Part shown: positions 10,559 to 21,666 of the stretch, piece after piece
Layout: each line of letters begins with the position of its first letter
Position numbering within the stretch: position 1 is the stretch's first letter
Assembly: GCF_025486335.1 (NCBI RefSeq)
Contig: NZ_JAOOPZ010000002.1
Location: forward strand, 62,001-126,000
Reading direction: 5' to 3'
Source of the DNA: Mycoplasma zalophi
GTDB taxonomy: Bacteria > Bacillota_I > Bacilli_A > Mycoplasmatales > Metamycoplasmataceae
DNA: 64,000 nucleotides
Translations under genes and position numbers: made by a program
The notes under the pieces: model-generated
Told to the model about the DNA's origin: nothing
What the model saw: the letters and a program-made list of their open reading frames with translations, nothing else
The model's database searches: none

Positions 10559-11854
10559 CTACTGAATTTTTTTAAGTATAATTGAATTTTCAATTTGATT
10601 GTCGTTTATTTGTCAAAAATCTTTTAAGTCATTGATTATATCTTGCGGAATTGGATTTGATGAATATAAAGTGAATAAAACTTCTCCATCAATAACTTTT
10701 TCATTTGTTAATTTATTTAAATAAATTCCAGCTTCATTATCAATTTTATCTTCTTTGGTTTTTCTTCCTGCCCCTAATTTCATAGCTGCAATTCCAAATT
10801 CAAGTGAACTTAAAATTTCTAAATAACCTGATTTATGAGCAACAATTTCTTTTTTATATTTTGGTGCATATCAATTTTTATCAAAGATTTCATCGATATT
10901 TCCACCTTGTGATTTAATTCAATCTTTAAATTTTTCAAAAGCTTTACCATTTTCAATAACTTCATCAATTAATTTTTTTGCTTCTGATAAAGTTTTTGCT
11001 TTATTTGTTTCCAATAATAAACTTGTTGCAGATGAATAAATTAATTCCTTGAATTGTTCAGGTCCATTTCCTTTTAAAGTATCAACAGCTTCTAAAATTT
11101 CATTTTTGTTACCAATAGCTCTTCCTAGTGGTTGTTGCATATTTGTAATTTCAACTAAAACTTTTCTACCAAGGTTTTTTCCAATATTAACCATTTGCGT
11201 TGCTAGTTCAGTTGCTTCTTCAATATTTTTCATAAAAGCCCCTGAACCACATTTAACATCTAATAAAATTACATTAGAACCAGTTGCAAGTTTTTTAGAC
11301 ATAATACTTGAAGCTATTAAAGGAATTGATTGAACTGTTGCAGTTACATCTCTTAATGCATAAATTAATTTATCTGCGGGTACTAATTCTTTGTCTTGAC
11401 CCACTAAGGCTAAACCATGTTGTTTAACTGTTTGTTTAAATTCTTGATCTGTTAATGTAATTTTAAAACCACTAATTGTTTCTAATTTATCAATAGTACC
11501 ACCGGTGTGACCTAATCCACGTCCTGACATTTTTGCCATTGTTAAACCTAAAGAAGCAAGTAAAGGGGCTAAAACTATACTTGTTTTATCTCCAACACCA
11601 CCAGTTGAATGTTTGTCAACTACTATGGTATTTAAAAAATCTCAATTTAAAACTTTTCCACTATTCATCATAGCTTCTGTTAAATAAGAAATTTCTTTAT
11701 CAGTCATTGATTTTAATCTAATAGCCATTAATAAACTAGCCATTTGATAATCAGGAATATTTTTATTTACATAATTTGTAATAATAAAATTTATTTGTTC
11801 TTGATTTAATTCTTTGCCATTAGCTTTTAAATCAATTAAATCTATCATTCGCAT
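10559..11854 (-). CDS. deoA: Pyrimidine-nucleoside (thymidine) phosphorylase
   Basis: The 431-residue enzyme cleaves thymidine, deoxyuridine or uridine with phosphate. The family signature KMSGRGLGHTGGTIDKLE is complete, and the N-terminal helical domain and C-terminal alpha/beta domain have the expected length. Its ATG overlaps the deoD stop by one base (TAATG), indicating translational coupling. An in-frame ATG six bases later is an alternative start. In mycoplasmas this enzyme is usually the broad pyrimidine-nucleoside type, but substrate range is not readable here. Confidence 0.93.
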
Positions 11855-12567
11855 TATTGATAATCCTTAGCAACTGATAAAGCTAATTCCATCATCTTAT
11901 TAAATGATTTTTCTCTTTCGTCACTTGTAGTGTATTCTTTTGTTACTAAATTATCAGAAATAGTTAAAAGACATGCAGCTTTTTTATTTAGTTTTTGTGC
12001 TATTGTAAATAGTCCATAACTTTCCATCTCAACACAAGCGGCGTTATTACTTCTTGATTTTCTTGTTTCAACATTTTCATCGGTATAAAAAGCATCTTCT
12101 GAATGAATGTGTAAAGTTTTTAAGTCAATATTTAATTCTTTTGAATTATTTTCAATCTGTAAATTTAATATTTCATTTGGAAAAGCCATATGTTCTTCTG
12201 GAAGACTAAAAGCTTTTCTAAAACTTACATTTTCTCCATAACAACTAGAAGCTAATACTAAATCATAAAGTGCTAAATCCTTTTCATATGATCCAGCAGA
12301 ACCAACTCTAACAATTGCTTCTACTCCATAGAAATTATATAATTCATAAGCATAAATTCCAATTGAAGGAATCCCCATCCCTGATGCACATACACTTACT
12401 TTATTACCTTTATAATCTCCTGTGTACATAAATACATTTCTTACATTTGAAACTAATTTTACATTTGTTAAGTAATTTTCAGCAATATATTTTGCTCTTA
12501 ATGGATCTCCTGGCATAAGAACATATTTTGCTATTTCATTATCTTTTGCATTTATATGTGGTGTCAT
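11854..12567 (-). CDS. deoD: Purine-nucleoside phosphorylase, DeoD type
   Basis: This 237-residue protein of the PNP/UDP family releases purine bases from nucleosides with phosphate. Phosphate- and ribose-binding segments VRVGSAGSYEK and VEMESYGLF are visible, together with the N-terminal MPGDPLRAKYIAENYL typical of hexameric DeoD. AAAGGAG precedes ATG 12567. It heads the salvage operon that provides bases and pentose phosphates to an organism unable to make nucleotides from scratch. Confidence 0.94.
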   Translation of the reverse strand: MTPHINAKDNEIAKYVLMPGDPLRAKYIAENYLTNVKLVSNVRNVFMYTGDYKGNKVSVCASGMGIPSIGIYAYELYNFYGVEAIVRVGSAGSYEKDLALYDLVLASSCYGENVSFRKAFSLPEEHMAFPNEILNLQIENNSKELNIDLKTLHIHSEDAFYTDENVETRKSRSNNAACVEMESYGLFTIAQKLNKKAACLLTISDNLVTKEYTTSDEREKSFNKMMELALSVAKDYQ

Positions 12568-12663
12568 TTTTACTCCTTTAGTTTTTTAATATGTTTAAAT
12601 TTTACCACAATGCATATTGTTTTTAATAGATTAAAAACAGCTAAGAAAAATAAAAAAATAAAA

Positions 12664-12684
12664 AACCACCATAAAAAGGTGATT
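12664..12684 (-). terminator. Terminator of tRNA-His
   Basis: A 7-bp stem (AATCACC/GGTGGTT on the minus strand, one G-T pair) is followed by six T. Confidence 0.65.
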
Positions 12685-12720
12685 AGTTATTATTCTAAAA
12701 TAAAAAATTTATAAAAAAAA

Positions 12721-12797
12721 TGGGGCGGAGGACGGGAATCGAACCCGCGTATGCTGGAGCCACAACCCAGAGCGTTAACCACTTCGCCACCTCCGCC
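12721..12797 (-). tRNA. trnH: tRNA-His(GUG)
   Basis: The minus strand folds into a cloverleaf with acceptor GCGGAGG/CCTCCGC, anticodon arm CTGGG-TTGTGGC-TCCAG, T loop GGTTCGATTCC and encoded CCA. The extra G at -1 facing C73, the identity element of tRNA-His, is encoded. Confidence 0.95.
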
Positions 12798-12842
12798 AAG
12801 TAGTTCTTATATTATAGCACAAAATTTTTTCAATGTAATAAA

Positions 12843-13562
12843 TTATTTATTTATTTTTGAAAATTTTTCATATTTATTTACTTTTAAATGTTTGGGTTTT
12901 TGAATATTAAAAACAATGACAAATTCACCTTTTGTATTGTTGTTTAATTGACTTAGTACTTCTTTTGCAGTTCCTGTGTAAAATGTTTCAAATTTTTTTG
13001 TCATTTCTTTAATTAAAAATATTTTACATTCTTGTTCATTAAAAACTTTTTCAAAATCTTCTAAAGATCTAAGCAATTTATGTGGTGAAATGTAAGCAAC
13101 ATAAACACCATAGTCTAATTTTTTTAATTGATTGATTCTTTGTTCACTTTTATCTTTTAAAAAACCTAAAAAACTAAATTGACTAGAAAAATTTGCTTTT
13201 ATTACTGCGTGAATAAGTGCGGTTGGACCACTTATTACTTCAACATCTATATCACTTTCATAACATTGTTTAATAATTTCAAAACCAGGATCACTTATAA
13301 CAGGCATTCCAGCATCAGAAATCAAAGCAACTGATTTATTTTCGTTTTTAATTAAGTTAATTGTTTTTTTTGCCATGATTTCTTCGTTGAAATTATGGTA
13401 TGACATAAGCGGTTTTTTGATTTCATAAAAATCAAGTAATATTTTTGAATTTCTAGTATCTTCACATAGAATAATGTCAACATTTTTTAATGTTTCAATC
13501 GCCCTATATGTGATATCTTTTAAATTACCAATAGGTGTTCCTACAATGTAAAATTTATTCAT
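12843..13562 (-). CDS. rsmI: 16S rRNA (cytidine 1402-2'-O)-methyltransferase RsmI
   Basis: This 239-residue tetrapyrrole-methylase-fold protein begins FYIVGTPIGNLKDITYRAIE and contains LCEDTRNSKILLDFY and ISDAGMPVISDPG, all hallmarks of RsmI. It methylates C1402 in the decoding centre using S-adenosylmethionine. Its start overlaps the end of holB by 8 nt. The same order is conserved in Firmicutes, so it is the last gene of the dnaX-ebfC-recR-tmk-holB-rsmI block. Confidence 0.93.
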   Translation of the reverse strand: MNKFYIVGTPIGNLKDITYRAIETLKNVDIILCEDTRNSKILLDFYEIKKPLMSYHNFNEEIMAKKTINLIKNENKSVALISDAGMPVISDPGFEIIKQCYESDIDVEVISGPTALIHAVIKANFSSQFSFLGFLKDKSEQRINQLKKLDYGVYVAYISPHKLLRSLEDFEKVFNEQECKIFLIKEMTKKFETFYTGTAKEVLSQLNNNTKGEFVIVFNIQKPKHLKVNKYEKFSKINK

Positions 13563-14439
13563 ATAAACTCCTTAATTCTAAAACAAAAGCCGATTTTTGA
13601 ATTTTGAAATTATAAGTATTATTGGTAATTACATTTTGATATTTATTTATTAAATTCAAAATTTTTTCAGTATTTTTTGTTGTTTTATTAATTATTAATT
13701 TATCAATTTTATTTAGGTTAATGCTGTTTTGTAAAAAATAAATATTTTTAAAAACATAATTTAAAAAATTTAAAATTAAAAAACTATTTTCAAAATTCAT
13801 TTTAGTGATTAAGATATCAAAAAAATTCAAGTTTTCTTGATTAATTGCTTTTAAAATGTCTTGTAAAATATTATCATTTTCTAATGAATAAAATGTATTA
13901 AAAATATCAATATCATTTGTAAGAATTTGATAAAAATTAACAAATGGAGTGTTTAAATTTTTTAAATAATTTTCAAATTCTTGTGTGTTTTCATCAATCA
14001 AATCAATAACTGTACTTCTTGAAAGTATTGTTTTTAAAACAGCACCTTTATTATTTGTTGTAATCAAAACAAAAATATTGCTAGATAAAGTTTCCAAATA
14101 TTTTAATAATGCATTAATTGCCTGTGTTGATCCATTTTCAATATTTTTTATAATTAATATGTTTTTAATGGATTTATTCATTGTAAAAAATGTTTCATTA
14201 ATAGAATTTAAAATTTCGTCTTTATTTAATGAATGGATATCACCTAAAATTTGGATATTAATTTGTTTTTGTAATTGTCCAAAATCACTAAAGTGAGAAT
14301 TTTGTAATTTATTTATATAATACAAAATATATTTGTCGATTTTAAAGTTTTTAGATGATGAAAAAATAACTGATTGAAATGGCTTATTTTGTTTTATTGA
14401 ATTATCTATTAATTTATAAACATAGTTATTATCTTTCAT
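13555..14439 (-). CDS. holB: DNA polymerase III delta' subunit
   Basis: This 294-residue protein occupies the holB position between tmk and rsmI. The N-terminal half has clamp-loader features: an SSSKNFKIDKYIL stretch in place of a P-loop (delta' does not bind ATP), LIIKNIENGSTQAINALLKYLE, and FVLITTNNKGAVLKTILSRSTVIDL, the equivalent of the SRC motif with Cys replaced by Thr. The rest is divergent and Asn/Lys-rich. With DnaX and HolA it would load the beta clamp. Identification leans on both motif and synteny. Confidence 0.85.
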   Translation of the reverse strand: MKDNNYVYKLIDNSIKQNKPFQSVIFSSSKNFKIDKYILYYINKLQNSHFSDFGQLQKQINIQILGDIHSLNKDEILNSINETFFTMNKSIKNILIIKNIENGSTQAINALLKYLETLSSNIFVLITTNNKGAVLKTILSRSTVIDLIDENTQEFENYLKNLNTPFVNFYQILTNDIDIFNTFYSLENDNILQDILKAINQENLNFFDILITKMNFENSFLILNFLNYVFKNIYFLQNSINLNKIDKLIINKTTKNTEKILNLINKYQNVITNNTYNFKIQKSAFVLELRSLYE

Positions 14440-14441
14440 AT

Positions 14442-15077
14442 TTATAAAACTTTCTTTTTAAAAATTTCTAAAACATTATTTAAAACTTCTTCAATTGGTT
14501 TTGAAGCATCCACAATTTCAAAAATTTCTGGTTCATAATCAATTAATTTTTTATAACCGTCATGTAATTTTTTATAATATTCTAAATCACTTGTTTCCAT
14601 GCGATCTAAAATAAGGCGATTCTGTGTAATCCGTTGTAAGGAAATTTCTGGTTTTAAGTCAAAGAAAATAATTAAATCTGGTTTTGTGTAATCAGTTGCA
14701 ATCATATTAATTTCACGAACTTTTTCAATACCAACATTTCCTAAAATACCTTGGTAAATTAAAGAAGAATGATAGTATCTATCGCTAATTACAATTTTAT
14801 TGTTTTCTAATGCAGGTCAAATCGCTTTTTCTAAATTGATCCTTCTACTTGCTGCAAATAAAAGAGCTTCAACAGCTGAACTAAATGTATTATTATTATC
14901 TAGAATAAAATTTCTTATTTTTTCAGCTTCATCACTTTTTGAACTTCCTGGTTCACGGGTAAAAACAAAATTGTTTATTATATTTTCCTCGATGAATTTT
15001 TGTTTTAACTTACTTATTATCGTAGTTTTACCACTTCCATCCATACCTTCAAAAGTTATAAATCTTGCTCTTTTCAT
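14442..15077 (-). CDS. tmk: Thymidylate kinase
   Basis: The 211-residue kinase phosphorylates dTMP to dTDP. Walker A is FEGMDGSGKTT, the DR(Y/F) nucleoside motif appears as VISDRYYHSSLIYQG, and FVFTREPGSSKSDEAEKIR is the substrate loop. AGGAGAT, overlapping the recR stop codon, precedes ATG 15077. Two bases separate its stop from the holB start, so the two are probably co-translated. Confidence 0.95.
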
Positions 15078-15085
15078 AATATCTC

Positions 15086-15670
15086 CTAAATTTCGGTCTT
15101 GTTTTTAAGTGATTGAATTAAAGTAATTGGATCAATATAATCAACACTAGCCCCAACAGGAATGCCTGTACTTAATTGATATATTTTTTTTGTTTTATCT
15201 TTTACTAATGTTTTTAAATATTGCATTGTCATTTGTCCCTCTAAATTACTAGGTAGCGCCAAAATAATTTCATTTGCACTCTCAGTTGATGCTAAAAATA
15301 ATTCAATATTTTTTTGATCAATAGAAATTTTTTTAACAGGATTAATTAACTTTTCAATAACAAAGTATTTTCCATTAAAAAAATCAAGATCTTCAAATTT
15401 TTGAATATCTTCTGCCTTTAAAACAACTAACAATTTATTTGCGTTTTTTCTTTGTAAACAAATATTACAAATATCTTTTTTGTCAAAATTATTACAAATA
15501 ATACACTTTTTATGTGTTTGCTTAAAGGTTTTTAAGACATTTGTCAAATCATCAACATATGTTTGATCAGAAAATAAAATAAAATAAATAATTTTTTCTG
15601 CTTGTTTTGTGGTTATTCCTGGTATTTGTTTTAAAAGTTTTAAAAGATCTTTATATGATTCATCTTTCAT
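15086..15670 (-). CDS. recR: Recombination protein RecR
   Basis: This 194-residue protein contains an N-terminal helix-hairpin-helix (IPGITTKQAEKIIYFIL), a four-Cys zinc finger (CIIC...CNIC) and a divergent Toprim domain ending in GIPVGASVDYIDPITL, the conserved RecR tail. RecR works with RecO to load RecA at gaps. The ATG directly follows the TAA of ebfC. The Toprim segment VVLKAEDIQKFEDLDFF is less conserved than usual. Confidence 0.92.
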   Translation of the reverse strand: MKDESYKDLLKLLKQIPGITTKQAEKIIYFILFSDQTYVDDLTNVLKTFKQTHKKCIICNNFDKKDICNICLQRKNANKLLVVLKAEDIQKFEDLDFFNGKYFVIEKLINPVKKISIDQKNIELFLASTESANEIILALPSNLEGQMTMQYLKTLVKDKTKKIYQLSTGIPVGASVDYIDPITLIQSLKNKTEI

Positions 15671-15964
15671 TTAAAAAGGTAGATTTCCTTGTGGCAGTGA
15701 TTGACTTAATTCTTCATAAGTTTTATCAATGGTTTCCATCGCATCATTGAATGCAACTACTATTAAATCTTCTAATGTTTCAGGATCATTAGGATCAATT
15801 AATGCTTCATTTATTTTTACAGATTTTAATTTTCTTGAGCCTAAAATTGTTAATGTTATTCCCATTTTTTCAATTACAAATTCTTTTTTTGCAATTTCTT
15901 TTTCTTTTAATTCCATTTCGCTTTGCATTTTTTTTGCTTGTTTTAACATTTCTTGTATATTCAT
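15671..15964 (-). CDS. ebfC: Nucleoid-associated protein YbaB/EbfC
   Basis: The 97-residue protein matches the YbaB/EbfC family, with an N-terminal amphipathic helix (MNIQEMLKQAKKMQSEMELKE) and the core sequence VKINEALIDPNDPETLEDLIVVAFNDA. Members form dimers that bind DNA. It lies between dnaX and recR, the canonical position in bacteria, and starts behind AGGAGAAAAAA. Confidence 0.93.
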   Translation of the reverse strand: MNIQEMLKQAKKMQSEMELKEKEIAKKEFVIEKMGITLTILGSRKLKSVKINEALIDPNDPETLEDLIVVAFNDAMETIDKTYEELSQSLPQGNLPF

Positions 15965-15976
15965 TATTTTTTTCTC

Positions 15977-18157
15977 CTATTTTGTTATTTTTAATTTATC
16001 TCCAAATGTTTCTTTTAGTTTATCTATACTTTGTTTTGATTGAAAATTGGTTGGATTTTTCATATTGCATTTCATAGGTACTATTTTTCTTTGTGAAATT
16101 TCTACTCTATTTTCTCTTCAATATTGACTTGCTTTTTCTAATTTATTTCTATTAACTACAAAAATACAAATTTCTTTAGAAAAAACTGATTTTATATATT
16201 CGTGAAATTGAAATTCTTCTAAATACTGCAAGTACGCATTGATAATACTTTGATAATCCGCTAAGAAAATAATAAATTTCTCAGATGAAAGTATTAATTT
16301 TATATTTGAAAATAATTTTTTATAGTTATCGTATGCAGGGTTTTTATCAGTATCTAAACTTTTTAAAATATTACTTTTATAAATAACAGATCAATTTATT
16401 GGATTTGATTCATGTTTTTCTTTTTGACTTATTAACATCATATTAATAATGTCATCGATTTCTATTTCTTTTGGTTTTTGGGATGTTTGAATGAAATTAG
16501 AATTATTTTCATAATCGTCATTTGAATCAAAAATATCAGATGCAACAATTTCCCCTTCATCTTCTTCTTGATTTAAAATACTATCTTGAACTATTTCTTG
16601 TTCGCTTGTTAAATCATTTTGAATAACTGCAAATTCTTGGGTATTATGTAAAACTGAATTGATTTTTTGATTAGTTGATTGTTTTTCAATAATAGTATCA
16701 TTTACTATGTCATCAATAGGTAAAAATTTATTAATGTCCTTTGCATATGAATTTCAGGAATTGTGGCTACTTTGTTTAATATTATCTACATATGTAGTGC
16801 TTAAATTTGTGTCATACATTTCATTGTATTTTTCTACTGTTTTGTAAATATTTTCATTATTATTTTCAAAATTTTGCTGATCGTTTAATGAATTATCTTC
16901 TAAACCGGTTCAGTCTTCTTCTATGCTTTGTTGATTATTTTCAATTTCTAATAAATCTTCATTTGAATCTTTGGACGCTGAAAATTCTTGAAAATCATCA
17001 TTAATTGACATTTGATTTTCTTTAATTTCAGTAGTAATTTGATTTTTAAAATCAGCGGTTTCAATATTGGTGTTTTTATGAATATCTCCATAAAGTTTAA
17101 TTAATGATAGTTCAAACTGTTGTTTTGGTGTATCAGAATATTTTATATCTTTAAGAAGTTGAATGAAGTGATCTAAAATTAAATAAGAGTTTGATAAATT
17201 TAATTTTAAATTTTTAATTTCTACTTCCTGAGAATTAATTAATAATTCTGGTTCATTTGTTTGTTTGTATATAATAAAATCTTTTAATATATCTAATAAG
17301 TGAACAATTAAACGTTCAGTATCTATTCCATTATCAAAAATATTTTCATTATATTTTAGTGTTTCATTTAATGAATTGAAAGAAATTAAATTTAGCAATT
17401 CAATTATCGTTTCATTTGATGTCAAACTAAAAATTGTTTCAACATCTTTTTTTGTCACTTTTTTTTCTCCACTAAAAATAGATACTTGATCTGCCATGGT
17501 TAGTGCGTCCCTCATCGCTCCATTGCTTAGTGTTGCCAATAATTTAAGAGCATCTTCTTCGAATTCAATATTTTCTTTTTCATAAACATACTTAAGTTGT
17601 TCAATAATAAATTTATTTTCAATTTTTTTAAAATTAAATCTTTGAACACGACTTAAAACAGTTATTGGAATTTTTTGAGGATCAGTGGTTGCTAAAATAA
17701 AAATAACATGTAATGGTGGCTCTTCAATGGTTTTTAAAAGTGCATTTCATGCTGATTTTGATAACATATGTACTTCATCAATAATATAAATTTTATATTT
17801 TGAACTAGTAGGAAGATTTTTAATTTTTTCTTTTAAATTTCTAATATCATCTATACCAGTATTTGATGCTGCATCAATTTCAATTATATCTAAACTATTA
17901 TCAACATTTTTTATACACTTTTCACATGCTTCAACTGCATTTACTTCATTATGTGAACAATTTAAAGTAGAGGCAAAAATTTTAGCAATTGATGTCTTAC
18001 CTGTCCCTCTTGGACCACTAAATAAATAAGCATGAGATACTTTGTTATTTAAAATAATATTTTTTAATGTTTTTACAATATGTTCTTGACCTTTTACTTC
18101 ATCAAAATTTCTTGGTCTATATTGTCTATATAAAGCTTTATAAGTATTATTAGTCAA
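15977..18157 (-). CDS. dnaX: DNA polymerase III subunits gamma/tau
   Basis: The 726-residue clamp-loader ATPase starts at TTG 18157 with AAGGAG upstream. Residues 1-240 hold the AAA+ core: YRPRNFDEVKGQEHI, Walker A SGPRGTGKTS, a Cys-containing zinc module (CSHNEVNAVEACEKC) and Walker B IIDEVHMLSKSA. Residues ~240-350 form the collar domain. A long acidic, Asn/Gln-rich low-complexity linker and a C-terminal domain of about 150 residues follow, which would be the tau part that contacts polymerase. No slippery site that would yield gamma was evident by eye. Confidence 0.94.
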
Positions 18158-18206
18158 TTTTACTCCTTAATAACTTATTTTAATTTTACCACATAAAAAA
18201 TATAAA

Positions 18207-18228
18207 AAAGAGATATAAATATCTCTTT
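18207..18228 (-). terminator. Terminator of gap
   Basis: An 8-bp stem AAAGAGAT/ATCTCTTT lies 10 bases past the gap stop and runs into T on the minus strand. Confidence 0.7.
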
Positions 18229-18237
18229 AAAATATAT

Positions 18238-19245
<1,008 letters not shown>

Positions 19246-19302
19246 ATTTGTCCTTTCTTACAAACTATCACTATAATGATTTTAATTTAAAAATTTCAAA
19301 AA

Positions 19303-20190
19303 TTATTTTTTTAATGTATCAAAATTTTCGTTTATTAATTTTACTAAAATATTTTTTAAATTTTTAAAAGTTTTTTCATCAAAATTATTTGTATTACTAA
19401 TTAACTGCGTTGATTTTTTTTCTATATCAACAAAACTAAAAATATATGTCATTTTTTGCATTTGAGTTCTAGATATTAAAATATTCATAATATATTCTTG
19501 AAAAAATCAAAGAGGTTTGTTAATTAAACCTAACCCTGTATAAAATAAATAATCTACTTCTTTTAAAAGTGGAAGAATAGAATCTTTGATCTTGTATCCT
19601 TGAATGCTTAAAAAATTATACAAATCATTTAAATCTAAAAAAGCAACAGTTTTATTTTGTGATGCTACTAAAAAAGCTAAATATTTTAATGAATAATTTA
19701 CATTAATTAAATCATCATTTACAATAAATAAACTTTTAGTAGCTTTAAGTTTTAAATGATCATTTATTAATTTTTTTATATCTCCATATTCTTTAAATGT
19801 TTCTATTGTTTTTTTAAGTGCTTCTGTTTTTTTAGTTTTATTATTTCAAAAATTATCAATATCTTTTTCAATGTTTGTTATGTTTGAAAATCAAAAATTA
19901 TCTAAAATCTTTTGTTTTTTAAATCATGATTGATTGCTAAAATCTAGGTCTAAAAATCCATAATTATTTACTACTAATTCTCAATTAGGTTTTTTTTGAT
20001 ATTTTTTTAAGTTACTGTAATACTTATACAATAAATTCATCCCTTCTTTAACTTGTTCATCATTAAGGTTAAGTTTAGTAATAATTTCTTTTATTTGATC
20101 ATCATTAAGCATTTCTTCTTGCTTTTTACTTAATTTTACTTTGGAAGTATTTAAATTTATTTTAATTTCTTTTATCGATACATTACCCAT
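19303..20190 (-). CDS. dnaI: DnaI-like helicase loader homologue lacking Walker motifs
   Basis: This 295-residue protein follows the dnaB-type gene with a 14-nt gap, the dnaB-dnaI order of Bacillus. Its N-terminal ~90 residues resemble the helicase-binding region of DnaI. The expected AAA+ core is recognisable by spacing: KSLFIVNDDLINVNYSLKYLA sits where DnaI has its P-loop, and VDYLFYTGLG sits where Walker B should be. Neither has the Gly-Lys-Ser/Thr nor the Asp-Asp/Glu needed for ATP. The frame is fully open, so this looks like a maintained ATP-independent form rather than a pseudogene. DnaI identity rests mainly on position, so the call is moderate. Confidence 0.6.
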
Positions 20191-20204
20191 TTAAATTCCG
20201 TTCG

Positions 20205-21056
20205 TTAACATAAATTATTAATATTTTGTTTATTTTTTGAATAGTTTTTTATTTCTAAGGTGATTTCTAATTCTTTTTTAATATCATTTGTTAACATGAT
20301 GTTTTTTATTGCATAGTCACGAGCAATAGTTTCAACATAATTTACAACAATTTGATTGTTAACTTTTAATGAAAAGTCAATAAATAAATTAATTTGTTCA
20401 TTTAAAAAACCTAAATTAACTAAATTTTCAATCATCTTTTTATGATATATAGTTGGTTCTTGATTTGTTTTTTGCTTTATAAATTGTTCAGGAGTTAAAA
20501 TACTATTAAAATTTGTATTTGCACTAATATTTTTAGATTTTTCTATTTCAATATGCAATTTATCAAAGTTTAGATTTATATTATCTTTTAGTTCAAATAA
20601 ATCAGTATATTTTTTTGAAGTATTAATATATTCATCTTTGTTTAATGTAAATAACTGTTGTGCAAAAAATATTTTTTCATATTTTTTTTCACCAATTAAT
20701 TTAAAAAGTTGTTTAGCTAAAACTGATTTTTGATATTGTTCAATTGTTAGCGGTTTATTTAAAGAAATAATCATGTTTTGAAATAAAGGAGATTCAAAAC
20801 ACCTTATTAAACCCACAGCTTCTAATTTATCTTTTGCATCAATTAAGATTTCTATATTACAATTTAAACAATTTAAAACTTCATCAAATGAAAACTCATA
20901 CCTAGGGTTTTGAGCTAAATTAAATTCATCTAATAAAAAATGATAAAGCGCAACTGATTCCATACCTATAATAGGTGTGTATAAGATACGAATATTTTCT
21001 AAGTCTGTTTGACTAATGTATTGATTTTTTTCAATATAAAAATTATTGTACTGCAT
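20205..21056 (-). CDS. dnaB: Replication initiation protein DnaB (B. subtilis DnaB/DnaD family)
   Basis: The 283-residue protein starts at ATG 21056, preceded by GAGGTG; a TTG four codons upstream is less likely. The N-terminal winged-helix domain has the family sequence ISQTDLENIRILYTPIIGMESVALYHFLLDEF, and a C-terminal DnaD-like helical domain (about residues 165-260) follows. In B. subtilis DnaB, with DnaD and DnaI, loads the replicative helicase. Note that this is not the helicase called DnaB in E. coli. It lies directly upstream of dnaI and downstream of coaE. Confidence 0.82.
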   Translation of the reverse strand: MQYNNFYIEKNQYISQTDLENIRILYTPIIGMESVALYHFLLDEFNLAQNPRYEFSFDEVLNCLNCNIEILIDAKDKLEAVGLIRCFESPLFQNMIISLNKPLTIEQYQKSVLAKQLFKLIGEKKYEKIFFAQQLFTLNKDEYINTSKKYTDLFELKDNINLNFDKLHIEIEKSKNISANTNFNSILTPEQFIKQKTNQEPTIYHKKMIENLVNLGFLNEQINLFIDFSLKVNNQIVVNYVETIARDYAIKNIMLTNDIKKELEITLEIKNYSKNKQNINNLC

Positions 21057-21114
21057 ACAACACCTCAAATCTAAATTATAAATTTTGAATTTTTTCGTTC
21101 TTGATAATCTAATT

Positions 21115-21666
21115 TTAAATGCTTGAAAAATAAATTTTGAAGAATTTTTTAAAAAAGTTTCTAGATAGAACTTTATAACAATAAATATTTACAATTTTAG
21201 GATCAAAAAAATGCTTGTTTATAGTATCAATTACAATTTTATTCTTGTTATTTACATTTCGTTTTTGTAAGTTTTTAACTCTTATTTTTTCCGGAATGTC
21301 AATGCAAATAACTTTTGTAAAAAAACGACTGAAATTAGCATTTTTTTTGTATAAAATTGGTATTTCTACGAAATCATAAAAATTATTTTCCAAATGATTT
21401 TCAATTAAAGGAAAAATTAATGATTCAATCTCATTAATAAATTCAGGTTGCAAAAAAAGCCTATCCACAAGTGCTTTTTTATCAACTTCAACATCATTTA
21501 CAAAATTTTCACCAAGATTATTTTTTATTAATTTATAACCTTCACTTCCATTTTGATAGAGTTTTTTTACTAGATTATCCACAATTAAAACACGATAGCC
21601 TTGACGCTGTAAAAAATTTAAAAATGTTGACTTACCAACACCGCTTTTTCCAATTATTGCTATCAT
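21115..21666 (-). CDS. coaE: Dephospho-CoA kinase
   Basis: This 183-residue kinase catalyses the last step of coenzyme A synthesis. The P-loop IIGKSGVGKSTFLNFL and the downstream VDNLVKKLYQNG (normally DAD) and PILYKKN regions align with CoaE. The C-terminal lid is short and divergent. ATG 21666 touches the polA stop codon. The polA-coaE-dnaB-dnaI order parallels the Bacillus chromosome, which supports the call. Confidence 0.85.
   Translation of the reverse strand: MIAIIGKSGVGKSTFLNFLQRQGYRVLIVDNLVKKLYQNGSEGYKLIKNNLGENFVNDVEVDKKALVDRLFLQPEFINEIESLIFPLIENHLENNFYDFVEIPILYKKNANFSRFFTKVICIDIPEKIRVKNLQKRNVNNKNKIVIDTINKHFFDPKIVNIYCYKVLSRNFFKKFFKIYFSSI

Noticed and set aside
14800-15108. Plus-strand ORF over tmk
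   Set aside because: It is antisense to an intact thymidylate kinase with all motifs and has no start signals.
15729-16077. Two hydrophobic plus-strand ORFs over ebfC and the dnaX end
   Set aside because: Hydrophobic antisense frames are expected opposite Lys/Glu-rich genes; no upstream signals.
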